NCBI RefSeq assembly: GCF_036785885.1
Contig: NC_092312.1
Span: 20,044,001-20,108,000, forward strand
Direction of reading: 5' to 3'
From: Coffea arabica
Taxonomy: Eukaryota; Streptophyta; Magnoliopsida; Gentianales; Rubiaceae
DNA: 64,000 bases
The position numbers were made by a program, and so were the translations under genes. The notes beneath the pieces were generated by a model, which was given only the letters and a program-made list of their open reading frames with translations, was not told the origin of the DNA and did no database searches. Below, one piece after another: positions 11,011 through 22,895 of this stretch (position 1 is the first letter of the stretch; each line of letters opens with the position of its first letter).

Positions 11011-12180
11011 TTTGTTTTATGGGCAAAGGAATAAAATAAGTGGGATGATAGTATACTCTTCTAGTTCTTCTAGCCAAGCAATTTGTAATGGAATCTCTGC
11101 TGTCCCCCACGCAAGCCCAACTCTGCCTCGGGTACAAAACCAGAAGGGAGCTGACATATCAACAATGCTTAAAAAAAGAACTTTGAGATCATGGATTGGT
11201 CGATGATTAGGTTGTGGTTGTTAGGTGCTGAAAGGCAATTGCCCAGATCTTTTAGCGCTCGAGATGCATTGTGGAAACTCTCCAGGAAAAAAAGCAAATA
11301 AAAATGGGCTTGTACTAGCATGCTCCTTGTATGGTTTCTAAAGATTTTGTGGATAATTAGTTGCATAGAAAAGTGTAGGAATTGAAAGCATTTTTTTTTT
11401 TTTTTGTAAACGCATCGCACACTCAAACTGGTCTTAACCTAAAACAATGGCCATTTTCGTCCATTTATTTTTTACCCAAACGTTTATTTAAGAGATAAAT
11501 AATACACCATTTCTATACAAAAATATGTATATCGTTGAATGAAATAGAGGAAAATGCTCCTGACTAGGGATACTTTAATTAGATGTGGGGCTCTCCGTCG
11601 AGAGAGAGCTAACCCAAGACATTGCGGGAAAAAACCAATTCTGAGTTCTGATAAGTAGATCGCTAATTCCAAGCAGGACAAACCTTCATAAAAGTTCGGT
11701 GACCACGAATACATCTTGTCTTTTGACCTTTTGTAGTAACACATTTTCTTGGGAAAATGTCACCGAAACCTGCACGTTTCCACTAATTGCACCAACCCAC
11801 TCGAGCTCTCCACACATTATGACTATTTCTATAGAATATATGCAATTACCTTGTCTGCCCGTAGTACATGTATCCTTGATGTTTTTTGACGAGCATCGGT
11901 CTGGGGTAGAACATAAAGACTTTGATTGTCTCGAATAATTTGGCAAGACTACATCCACTTATACACACACACATTTATATATGGATGGTTAAGATATTTC
12001 CAATCACGCCTCTCAGTTTATGTTTACGAATTCACGACTATTCTATGACAAGGTTATGACTGCGTACATATCCTATAAAGCAAGGATTGGGTATACTAGA
12101 TTAAAGGTTCGATGATCAACTAATGCAAGTATGCAACATCTTGTTATCCCCTAACTACTCTTATAACTTATAGAAGTATT
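11011..12180. other. Intergenic, nothing recognised
   Basis: AT-rich, with a T-tract near 11390-11405. Overlapping short frames on both strands at 11480-11960 show no conserved motif. Confidence 0.45.
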
Positions 12181-12345
12181 TGTTTGGATTGTAAGTTATT
12201 TGGGATATTTTTACTGTAACACTTTTTGTGACGTGATGTATGTAAGATAAAAAAGTAATTGGGAAGATAAAAAGGTGCATTGGAAATTGTAATGACGATG
12301 TAAGCAAATAAAATTGGGAAAATAATGCTCAATCCAATCAAACGT
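12181..12345. mobile_element. Short hAT-like MITE (TGTTTGGATTG family)
   Basis: The left end TGTTTGGATTGTAAGTTATT pairs with the right end CAATCCAATCAAACG. The core resembles the element at 10412-10588. Confidence 0.5.
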
Positions 12346-12459
12346 ATCATAACAAAAAAAAAAAAAACAGAGCATATTAATTTTTATGGCTTCAAATTTG
12401 ATACAATATAGCAAACTCCATAAATATATAGTAGTAGCAATTTGAAGCCACAAAATCTT

Positions 12460-13228
12460 GTCTGGATTGGCATGTCAATGGATAGGGTTTGAGTTGGGTT
12501 CTTTTAATTCAGATCTAGACTCATCAAATTTAGTTAAATTTAAATCCACATTCAGATCCCTGTGGGTCTGAAAAAGTAACTTCATACCTAAATCCTCATG
12601 GATTTGGAAATCCAATGGATATCCACAGTATTTTTCTAAACATACTAATCTAAAAATATATTAAAAGTATATAGAGTTAAAAAATAATATAAATATCATC
12701 TAATTTTTATTTTTAAATAATAAATTTAATATTCAATAAGTTGATTACAACATTATGAACTTAAAAAAAAGAATTATTATCAACTACTTCTATTCATTTT
12801 CAAAACTTCAATTACATCCACACCCAATTGTTCGTTTGTTTGCTTTCACTTTATCTCCTTTTCCTGAAAAAATTATAATGACAACTAGGATTAGTTTAAA
12901 AAAAGAAAACAATCACGAAATCTTACTGTATTCAATCAAATGGTTATAGAATATTATATTATTTTATAAAATTATTGATATATATACATACGTACTTACT
13001 TAAATAAATAAATATATATATATATCATATATACATGAGTCTAAGTAGGGTTTGGTATGGTTTTGGATTTGATATAAATCATAAAAATTAAAAGCCATTC
13101 AGACCCATGACTCTCTTACTGAGTTTGGGTTTGTGTTTAAAATAAGTTAAAGCCAAACACTATTCAAATATATTGGGTCTGAATTAGATTTGGCTAAAAT
13201 CTGACCCATTGACATACCTAATCTGGAT
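12460..13228. mobile_element. Non-autonomous hAT-like element, about 750 bp
   Basis: The left end TGGCATGTCAATGG pairs with the right end CCATTGACATACC as an imperfect inverted repeat. The flanks GTCTGGAT and ATCTGGAT match at 7 of 8 positions, consistent with an hAT target duplication. The interior is AT-rich with TATA tracts and no coding potential. Confidence 0.55.
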
Positions 13229-13338
13229 GATAAATTTTTATTAAATTTTTTTATGGAATATACTTCTGACACATTTTTTAATTATATTTTAATTTAAAAT
13301 TATATTACATCATTAAAATAAATTCTTTGAAACAAAGA

Positions 13339-14156
13339 TTTTAAAAAGGAAAAAATCGTTCAAAACGTCCCTCACATTTTGAAATTTTTTTTTCCATTCC
13401 TCACTTTTAAAAGTGTAATTTTACGTCCCTTACAAATTCACATTGATCAATTTTGGTTTTTATCTAAGTTTTTTACTAATTTTTGATCGGAATCTACCCA
13501 TTGCAAAGTATCTGTTGTATTGGGTAGACTGGGTTGAGTGGGCTCCCTTAATGGTCCCCGCGTCTTATAATATTACAAAGATGCTCAGGGCGGACACGTG
13601 GACGGTGGATAGGGGGTCCAGGATGGACGGTCTGGATTTGATCTCAGAAAGAGAGAGAAAAAGCAACCCAGGACCTGGGTTGTGTGTGCCTGGGTTGTAT
13701 GGCCCACTTTGCGGGCCCTCCCTATTTGTAAGCTACAATTAATCTGTTTAGGTGAAATTAAATAGAGATATATTACATCGTATTCATACTGTTCAAGTGA
13801 AATTAAATAGATATATACATGGATTTAAAAATAAAAATTATTCATATACATAGTCAATGAGAGATGAAAAAAATTCATTTTATGAAATGTGAATAATGAA
13901 AAAATTCATTTTGTGAAATGTGAGAGACTATGAATCGGATTATGTAAAATTTGATATGATAATTTTGTCCATAAAAAATGATCATATGCAAAGCATGTGG
14001 TGGATTCTGATCAAAATTAGTCAGAAACCTAGATAAGGACCAAATTTGATCAATGTAAATTTATAAAGGATGTAAAATTATACTTTTAAAAGTGATGAGC
14101 GAAAAAGTTATTTTGTAAAATATGAGGGACGTTTTGAACGTTTTTCCTTTCAAAAA
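13339..14156. mobile_element. Foldback/MULE-type element with long inverted repeats and GC-rich core
   Basis: Inverted arms of about 150 bp (left 13348 to about 13500, right about 13995-14147) start GGAAAAAATCGTTCAAAACG and continue with TCCCTCACATTTTG. The flanks TTTTAAAAA and TTTCAAAAA match at 8 of 9 positions, suggesting a Mutator-type 9-bp duplication. Between the arms, 13515-13735 is clearly richer in G and C than its surroundings and contains GACACGTGGAC (a G-box) and a CCCAGG/CCTGGG palindrome. This core may be captured non-transposon DNA. Confidence 0.5.
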
Positions 14157-14558
14157 ATTGTAATGCAATCAGGATCTTTTAGTCTAAAGACTTAAATAAA
14201 AACATAGCTCTATTCCATAGATCATAAATTTACTTATCTCACGCATGATTGGTGTGTGCTCAGACATTTCTAATCAGTAGAGCTCCCAAGGTTCCATGTA
14301 TTACAACTAATGGTATTGTATGTCCAATTTTAGTGTGAGATTCATGCGGCTCCTTACACATATAATGATGAAAGATTAAAATGAAAGAGTTCAATTAAGG
14401 AGTAAAATTACGTATCCTGTAAAGCTAGGGCTGATGGGTAAATCTTACATCTTTCTTGTTACAGGGAAATATTACAGTCCCTTTTGAATATCATATGCAT
14501 AAGTAAAATTTACTGTTAGATAGTGAAAGAAGTATTATTGATCCTTAGATTAAATATG
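14148..14558. other. Intergenic spacer between two foldback elements
   Basis: AT-rich, no gene or repeat recognised. Confidence 0.45.
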
Positions 14559-15268
14559 AGTAAATGACATGTTTCATCGTTCACGTTTTGCAAAAGTATT
14601 CTTTTCATTCCTCACTTTTAAAACAAAGCAAATTCGTTCCTGATATTTAAAAATTTAAGTTATTTTATCTCTGAACCCAACTTTCAATCTGAATCAAACC
14701 ATCTAATATTTAGTAATAAATTTCGGAGATAGAATTAATAAATCATTTGGTTAACTCTATCACATTCATATGATATTTATTGAACCAAAAAAGAAAAAAA
14801 ATTAAAAAGTTATAACATAAAAAGACCGTTCTTTATCTTGGAATAGTATAATTTCTTTTTTGGATAAATCTTTTCATGCATCGTTAGTATATACACTTGC
14901 GAGTAGATGTATACCATACAAATAAAATTTAGTGTTTAAATTTAAATTGAAATAATGTGACAGGTCAGTGTATATAATGACAATGTAGGAAAGGTTGATC
15001 TTTTTTTTATGTTATAATTTTTTATTTTTTTGTTTTGAATTCATTAAATTTCAAGTAGATATTAAGTTGAGTTAACCAAGTAATTTATCAATTACACCCT
15101 CTAAATTTATATTCGGGTTGTTAGGTGGTTAGATTCAGATTGAAAGTTGATTTCAAGGATGTAATAGTTTTAGTTTTTAAATGTTAAGAACGAATTTGTT
15201 TCATTTTAAAGTGAGAGACGAAAAAAATAGTTTAGTGAAATGTGAAGAATGAAACATGTCATTTTCCC
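14559..15268. mobile_element. Foldback MITE with long inverted repeats
   Basis: The left arm starts near AAATGACATGTTTCATCGTT. The right arm, reverse complemented, reads AAATGACATGTTTCATTCTT. Arm similarity continues, with gaps, for about 160 bp, including a shared GATTCAGATTGAAAGTT-type segment. Target duplications are unclear. No coding potential. Confidence 0.5.
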
Positions 15269-16082
15269 ACTATTTAAACTATTTATCTTTAGTGAAATAT
15301 ACAAGTTAAAGGAATAATATCCAAAGAGACTAAAAAATATTCCCTTGTCATGGGGTCTAAGAAATAAATTAAAGACATGCTTTTTAAATGTAAGAATCAA
15401 GAATATTGGAATCATAAAAGCTCATAAATTAATAGCACGTTAAAAATTGAAAAGAAAAATAGTGCAAATAAGTACATACACCATCGTACCACGGGGAATT
15501 AGTTGTTTAGAAGTGAGATTGACACAACATACACTGGAATACAGAACCTTATACTATAAGCATACGTGGAAAATTATTTAGTAAATCGACAGTAAATTGA
15601 TGAGTTGCAATGCATCATCCTGCAATTGCAATTTTAGCGACTCATAGTTTTGAAAGTTGAATGTTACTTGAGGAAGAATCAAAAAGATTTTGCAGAATCC
15701 TAATCATCATTGTGTACACAAGTTCAATTTAGTTTGCACATTCGTTCGTCTTGATATCTAATTCAATGCACTTTCATCATGTCATTTTCTGAACACCCCT
15801 CTACTTAGACCATGATTTCTTGAGGTATATTATATTTGATCAACCCACAGGAGCACCAGCTTCAAGCTGATCCAACTATAGGCCTTTCTGAGGAGAGCCA
15901 AATTCCAATTTTTCTTCTAGGAGTGACTTACTTCAAAGGTATGCCAACGCTGTGTACTTTTATTCTCCTAGTATTTGATAGAAAGCGGTGCAAGCTAGCC
16001 ATCTTCTAACTGCATAATTTCTTGCCATCCGGCCACAGGTCCACAACGTGTAGTAAAACACCAGGAAAGCAAAAATCATATA
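15269..16082. other. Intergenic, nothing recognised
   Basis: AT-rich DNA with no convincing frame, RNA gene or repeat ends. Confidence 0.4.
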
Positions 16083-16097
16083 CTCCCTCCCTTTTTT

Positions 16098-16449
16098 TAC
16101 TCCCTCCCTTTTTTTATAACTGACGTTTAAAAAATTTGCTCTTAAGTACTTTTATCTGTCGTTGTATTATTCCCATGTAGCATTAATTATTTTTTCACAA
16201 TTTTACCCTTTTATCTCTCTTTACCAATACAGAGCTCTTAATTACTACTCCTAGTAATTATTACTTCTCTCTTTGCTTTTGGCCTAGTAAAACAGCACCA
16301 TTCAATACTCTAGTGAGAGAAAACATGAGTGAATTGGACAATTAATGAGGGTACAAAAGGAAAGTAGTGTATAGATTTAAACAATGAAAAACTTTTCTTA
16401 ATTGGTGTGCAAAACCTTAAACGTCAGTTATAAAAAAATGGAGGGAGTA
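16098..16449 (+). mobile_element. Stowaway/mariner MITE, copy A
   Basis: 348 bp (16100-16447), starting CTCCCTCCCTTTTTTTATAA and ending in its inverted repeat ...GTCAGTTATAAAAAAATGGA plus GGGAG. TA lies on each side (16098-16099 and 16448-16449), as for Tc1/mariner-type MITEs. A second partial left end (16083-16099) lies directly upstream. Confidence 0.8.
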
Positions 16450-16821
16450 TAACATAACTGATGTTTAAGAAATTTACTCTAGTGTACTTTTATCTGTCGT
16501 TTTATTATCCCTATACAATATTAATTATTTTTTCACAATTTTACCCTTTTATCTCTCTTTTCCAATACAGGGTTCTTAATTACTACTCCTAGTAATTATT
16601 GCTTCATTTTAGAAACATTTAGTTTGGTGGGAGTTAGTTTGCATTGCTTTTAGCCTAGTAAAACAGCACCATTTAGTACTCTAGTGAGAGAAAACATGGG
16701 TGAATTGGATAATTAATGAGGATACAAAAGGAAAATAGTGTATAGATTTAAGTAATGAAAAACTTTTCTTAATTGGTGTGTAAAACCTTAAACGTCAGTT
16801 ATAAAAAAAAGGGAGGGAGTA
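16450..16821 (+). mobile_element. Stowaway/mariner MITE, copy B, fused to copy A
   Basis: 370 bp in the same orientation as copy A and directly abutting it. The outermost left CTCCCTCCC is missing, and the right end GGGAGGGAG is followed by TA at 16820-16821. It carries about 35 bp after the TAATTATTGCTTC segment that copies A and C lack. Confidence 0.75.
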
Positions 16822-17174
16822 TTCACTTTCAGATTCCAAAAAAAGAGAAGTTGATCAGCAATAGTTTTCCTAAAGAACACACTAGAACATTACTACGTAC
16901 ATAATTCCCAAGAATTCCAAACGTAATAAAATACACGAACTTCAATTACAGCTTTCATGCCTTAAATATCAGCATTAATTCATGTAGTATTTTCGGACTT
17001 TGGAGTGGCTTCACCTACTTTATTAATTTCACTTGGTGCGTCGTGTAGACATGTTTCCATCCCACCGCTCAAGAGTTTCTCAACTTTTAGAATTCACAAA
17101 ATAGGTGGGTATACCATTTACATTCATTTAATAAATGGGTATGGGTATATCCAATTAAACATCATTTAAAATTA

Positions 17175-17527
17175 TACTCCCTCCCTTTTTTTTATAACTG
17201 ACGTTTAAGGTTTTACACGCCAATTAAGAAAAGTTTTTCATTGTTTAAATCTATACACTACTTTCCTTTTGTACCCTCATTAATTGTCCAATTCACTCAT
17301 ATTTTCTCTCACTAGAGTATTAAATGGTGCTGTTTTACTAGGCCAAAAGCAAAGAGAGAAGTAATAATTACTAGGAGTAGTAATTAAGAGCCCTATATTG
17401 GTAAAGAGAGATAAAAGGGTAAAATTGTGAAAAAATAATTAATGCTGCATGGGAATAATACAACGACAGATAAAAGTATTTAAGAGCAAATTTCTTAAAC
17501 GTCAGTTATAAAAAAAGGGAGGGAGTA
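17175..17527 (-). mobile_element. Stowaway/mariner MITE, copy C, inverted
   Basis: 349 bp (17177-17525), the reverse complement of copy A with few differences, flanked by TA on each side. Copy A plus copy C could fold into a long hairpin if transcribed together. Confidence 0.8.
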
Positions 17528-18497
17528 CATATTTTTAAAATTTGTTTGCATGGCTATTAACAAGAAAAGACCGTATTTTATTATTATTAGTTTGGTAAGA
17601 AATTTAAATGTATTGCTTAACACTCACTAAAAGTTGAATTTAAATTTATAATTATTTTTAAATGAACAAAAATTGGTGAACCAAATCAACTCATTACCCA
17701 TCAATTTAATTGGTTTAACTGAATGCCCATTCAAAATTAATGGACGGGTTTGGGCTGATTATTGATTGGTGCGTTTGAGCAAGTCAACATAATTGGATTG
17801 TTATGAACACCTCTAAAATTATGCCACATATATTTAAATCCGTTAATAGTAATCAAAGTCATATATACTACCTATAAAATAGGTATCCTTAAAGTTTTCA
17901 TTCATAAAAAAAAAAAAATAAAAAATTGTGCAGTAGCATCAGATTTTGGTAATTGTGGGGGAAATTTCTAAGGTTGGAAAGGCTCGGCAACCAGCATTCG
18001 CCGTTATGGTAAGAGTCCGAAGAGCATAAACTCTTGTCTACCTTTTTGTGGTAAATCAGTGGTAAGGCCCCTTTAATTCTTAGTGGTTTGGGGTGAATTG
18101 GTGGAGTAGAACGTAGGCTGTGACGTACGGTTAATCGTACAGCTATCATCCATGTATCTAATACTAACAAAAACTCAATGTAAAGTGTAAACAATAAAAA
18201 GAAGAAGAAATTCCAAGAAAGAAGAAGAAAACAGCCATCAGCCATGCAACCTCGGAGACGTCTGCTTATTGCTATCTTCTCTTCCGTCTGCAGTGCAGTC
18301 CAGCCAGCCAAGGGTTATTCAATCTTTTTCGCACGCGTCACCATGCCCTGTTACACTTGCAAATCAAGAAGAGAAAAACGAAGAAAACCCCCCACCTGCT
18401 TTCTGACGTGGGGAAATAGCAAAGTTCTTGATTACGCTACAATAAATAGCTGTACTCTGTAACCCTCCATGCATGTTTAGCAACCCTTTCACCCGCC
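17528..18497. other. Intergenic, upstream of the WAT1-like gene
   Basis: The distal part is AT-rich with nothing recognised. The proximal part is presumed promoter. It contains TGACGTGG near 18402-18409, an ACGT-core (G-box/ABRE-like) element about 90 bp upstream of the first TATA box. Confidence 0.4.
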
Positions 18498-18506
18498 TAT
18501 ATAAAG
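18498..18506 (+). promoter_or_regulatory. TATA box of the WAT1-like gene
   Basis: TATATAAAG lies about 250 bp before the ATG at 18751. A second candidate, CTATATAAAT at 18591-18600, would give a shorter leader. Which is used cannot be decided from sequence. Confidence 0.5.
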
Positions 18507-18750
18507 CCTTCTTGGCTTCCTCCACCGATAAACCCAACCCCTCTCAACCCCATCTGTCTCAACCCAACTAATTCTCCCTCACCCTGTTATCTATATAAAT
18601 ATTGACAAGGAATACGTAAACCCCTTAAGACTGCATCTCTCACTAATAAAATAACATTAAAAAATCAAGAAAAAAGAAAAGCAAGAAAGAAGCGAGAAAT
18701 TGTGATTTTCTTGCTTGTTTTTTCTTGCTCAAAGACTTGAAGGTTAGAAA

Positions 18751-21431
18751 ATGATGACAGTGGCGAGGTTCTGTAATAGGCTTCATGGGATGAAGCCAAC
18801 CATGATGATGGTAATGGTTCAAGTAGCACTGGCGGGAGTGAATATATTCTACAAATTGGCCGCAAATGATGGAATGAGTATGAGGATCATGGTTGCCTAC
18901 AGGTTCATGTTCGCCGCTGCTGCGGTTGTTCCTCTTGCCCTCTACTTCGAAAGGTAATCCTCCTGTGTCTTTCCGTCGTCTACTTCAAGTTCATATCGAA
19001 GGTGTTTAATTTAATTCCTGCTAGCTATTTTAATTATCCCTCTTTTCCAACCGGACAATCTTTCTGAGTTCAGAAAAAAAGTACCATCCCTTTTGCCTGA
19101 TCTTTGAAAGTACTACTGTTCTTAAACCTTTTTGTCCACGTACGGCCTTTCCAAAGCGATAAAAGAATCGAGAAAGTCCCTCACTTTGTCTTCCGGATGG
19201 AGAAATGCGATCTTTACTGCATTCCAGAATAGATGAGATTGAGCTGAACATAAACAAATCAAGAATACTTGTTTTTCGTATTATTTTTAAATTACTAATT
19301 AATCAAGAATAATCCGGACGTTGGATACTTTTATAAGAATTTCCTTGGCGAGCATCATTTCAAGTAGAAACGCATGCACGAGGAAACTTTGAGAAACATC
19401 AACCAATTTTGTGTGTTATCTATGCAGGAATAGCAGGCCGAAATTAACGTGGATGGTTCTTTTCGAAGCATTTCTTTGTGCATTTTTCGGGTATGTGGGA
19501 ATCCGGCCTACTGTTACATCGATGTCCATTCTCATGGCAAACTTTTGGGACATAATTAGCAAAATCGCTCTAATCTTACACTTAAATATAGCAATTAAAG
19601 ATTGAATTAATGAAGGAGCCAGCAGATTTTGATAAATTCACTGACACGCAGCATTTCTGTGTTCGTACAGTATTTATTATTAGTGACTCTTTAATGTTAA
19701 GGAAGAAAATGGAAAGAAAGTTAATTTAATTTACTATTTCTTTCCATTTATGGTATAAGTTTCTTTTCTTTCTTTCCATTTTTTTTTTTTTTTGGTGTTT
19801 CTCCCCTTTGCACAAGGAACTAGTAGTTCTGGTGGTTGGTTGATTCATATGTGAGACAACTTTTGACTATTTTTAGATACCGGCAAACTTGTCACATGCG
19901 ACTGGAAATCGATGGTGCTGAAGAGTACACTTGTAAAGCTCTAAAACTGAACTCACTAATCAGCTCTGCATGCAGGGGATCATTGGCCCAAAATTTGTAT
20001 GCACAAAGCTTAATACTGACGTCAGCGACCTTTGCTTCAGCAACCACGAATCTGATTCCGGCGCTAACCTTCATCATAGCCGTATTTTTCCGGTAAATGT
20101 TTTCTGAAATCTAAAAGTATTACTAGTAATCTGTCAACAGCTGGAAGGCATCACACCGCACAGTTGATCTTCTAATCATCAATTAATTTTGATCAACCAC
20201 AATTAGGTTGGAGAAGTTCGAACTGAAAACCAAGGCGGGCAAAGCAAAAGTGACAGGAACATTAATATGTTTAGGTGGGGCAATGCTGCTTACGTTTTAC
20301 AAAGGAGCTGAAATCAATCTGTGGTCAACCCACCTTGGCCTTCTGCACGAGAACAACCGCCTTCACGCTGGACACTTGGCAGCGTCCCATCAAAATTCCA
20401 GGAATCACATTCTAGGTCCTCTTCTTGCAATATCTAGCTCTTTCTCTGCTGCACTGTCTTTGATTTTTCAGGTACCCTTTTTTCGATTCTCTTCTTCTGA
20501 AACTAATTTCCATATGTTTTTTTTCTTAGTCATTTGTTCTGTTCTGAGCAAGAAATACATTCATTGGTTGTGACCATTTGAACGTGTATCATAATAGGCT
20601 AAAATGAGTGAGAGGTACCCTTGCCATTATTCGAGCACAGCTCTAATTTGCTTAATGGGATCTCTGCAAACTGTAATTTTTGCGCTTTGTGTGGAAAATA
20701 ACCGGTGGAGTGAGTGGAAATTGGGTTGGAACATCAGACTCCTCGCAGTATCCTACTCGGTATGTTTAATTCTTAGTTCGACACTTATTACAGGAAATTG
20801 AAACAAAGTGGTCATTCAATTTATTGTCCATATCATTACGAATCACCGGATTATGCAGTTTCCAAGTTCTGCACATTCCACGCGTTCTTCTTGTTCTTGC
20901 AGGGTACGGTGGCTTCAGGAATAATGATAACAGTTACAATGTGGTGTGTGAGGATGAGAGGCCCTTTATTTGTGTCCGTGTTTAGCCCTCTTATGCTTAT
21001 ACTCGTCGCGATAGCGGGCTCCTTATTCCTCGACGAGAAGTTGCACTTGGGAAGGTAAATGTTTCCTCTTTTCTTCTCAGTATTTTGGTTGTTGTCACTA
21101 GAACAGTTCAATGTATTTTCTTCTGTGTTTCTATAACGCTCGAACTTGTTCCAGTGTGCTGGGAGCATTTGTAATAATCGTTGGGTTGTACTCGGTGCTA
21201 TGGGGGAAAGGCAAAGAGATGAAAAGAATCAGCCAGTTGATGCCAACTTGCGATAAAACTGATGAGCAAATTGAGATGACTGCCGAGCCGGACAAAAATG
21301 CAAAGAGTTGCAGTATGATGGCTTTGGGGGTTAGTCCCAATTTTCTCCCAACTTCAGAAACTGAAGCATTAGATACTGATCCAGAAGTTCATTTAGAAGA
21401 GGCAATATCCACTCCCGATGGGAAGGCCTAG
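18751..21431 (+). CDS. WAT1-related (nodulin MtN21/EamA-type) membrane transporter
   Basis: Seven exons: 18751-18953, 19428-19490, 19976-20092, 20207-20471, 20598-20759, 20903-21054 and 21155-21431. All joins are GT-AG and keep the frame, giving 412 residues, the usual family length. Family motifs appear in order: MKPTMMMVMVQVALAGVNIF (first membrane helix), LYFERNSRPKLTW, FFGGSLAQNLYAQSLILTSA, NLIPALTFIIA, LEKFELKTKAGKAKVTGTLI, AKMSERYPCHYSSTALICLM, VTMWCVRMRGPLFVSVFSPL and GAFVIIVGLYSVLWGKGKEM. Ten hydrophobic helices and two EamA repeats are expected. Arabidopsis WAT1 is a vacuolar auxin exporter and other members move amino acids or other metabolites, so the substrate here is unknown. The C-terminal tail after the last helix is about 65 residues, polar, presumably cytosolic. 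No disruption seen. Confidence 0.93.
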
Positions 21432-22895
21432 AATGAACCAACTTTTGCTTCCAAGTTTTTGGATGGTATATTTATTGCAAGAAAGCTCAGTTTACGTGTC
21501 TCTCAATATCCAGATTTGTACTAGTAATTTTGCCTTTTGGTGAAATAACCTGTATTGACAGAGACACCTATTATCTTCATTTTTTTTTTTTTGGGGGAAA
21601 ATTTAGTTTAGCCCGGGCAATCTTATTACTAATCACTAATTAGGATTCCGTTCTCTCTCAATTGTACTTCTTCACAGCCCAAATGAATTTCTTTTGATTA
21701 ATCAATTGAATTTCTTGCTACTACTTTATCTTTACATTTGGATTGATTCGTACATGTATCCCATAAATAACAACTCTTAAAGTCTTTCTTGGCCAAAAAA
21801 AGTCGAGGCACCTTTATTTTAATGCAACCTATCCATAAAGAACTGGTAACAGGCTTGTCCCGAGTTATGCATATCCACATTGATATCAATATTAGTTAAT
21901 AGTACGAGATTACGAGTCTTTTAATGCACCGAGTTTTTAATCTACATGAGAATTTCCTATCACCATGTCAACCCTCCTAAATATTTCTAGGATCAATTTA
22001 AATTTCGCATCATTCTTTTGGTTAATGAGCAAATTATACAGAATATTGCAGTTCATTATTGGTCCATAGCTTACATAATCTAATGCCCATGACACAGTCC
22101 CAGGCCTACTGAATTTACTCATGCGGGTAAGTTGTATTTATGCTTTCAGGAAGAAAATGTTCAGATCGATGTTCAATTTAAAAGGCCGAAACCTTTCACG
22201 AAGGCCTTCTAATTTTTTTAGCTGTCTTACCAGTTCACATCCAACTTTAGATCTACATTCTATTTATGTCACTTACCAAAATTTGCTTCAAGTTTCATCT
22301 TGATCACACCATATTCTGGAAAAAGTTGTGTCGATTGTTCTGTGACATGCACTCTCTACTAGCCACCACGGTGCTTTACAAGAGTTGCTACATTGAGGTC
22401 CAATCTCCTTAGTACCCATGTTACAGTATTGATTTAACCGTGAATCCAGGTATAGATCGGCTATATTTCGAACCATATTGTTTTTCATCAAATAAACAAT
22501 CGTGATATCCCTACCAGTTAACTGCATCAATTTCGTCCCTTAAAAGAATGATGCGATCCTTATTTTAGTGGATTTGTAACAATACTTTTTTGTCCCCTTG
22601 ATGACTTCGAATACCAGTATATTTCGATTGTCCGAGGTTTCCTCCGGCAGTCCCACCACATTTCATTCATGAAAATATGATCACAAAAATCCAAACCAGA
22701 AGCTAACCCTTTGCTATTTATAGTGAAGCTCAATGTCCCAGTTCATCTAAACTCAACAGTAGCAAGGCATTGTCGAATGCAGTATGTTATCCTTTCTGCT
22801 TAGAGTTGATACAGTTCTTGTAAACTCTTCCGGCCCTTCTGCCATTCTGCGTCTGTGTGGCTCCTTCATATCCATACAGAATATATCTGCACAAT
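21432..22895. other. Intergenic between converging genes
   Basis: Includes the presumed 3' ends of the WAT1-like gene (left) and the PPR gene (right). No DYW-type or other coding sequence was recognised on the minus strand downstream of the PPR stop. Confidence 0.5.
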
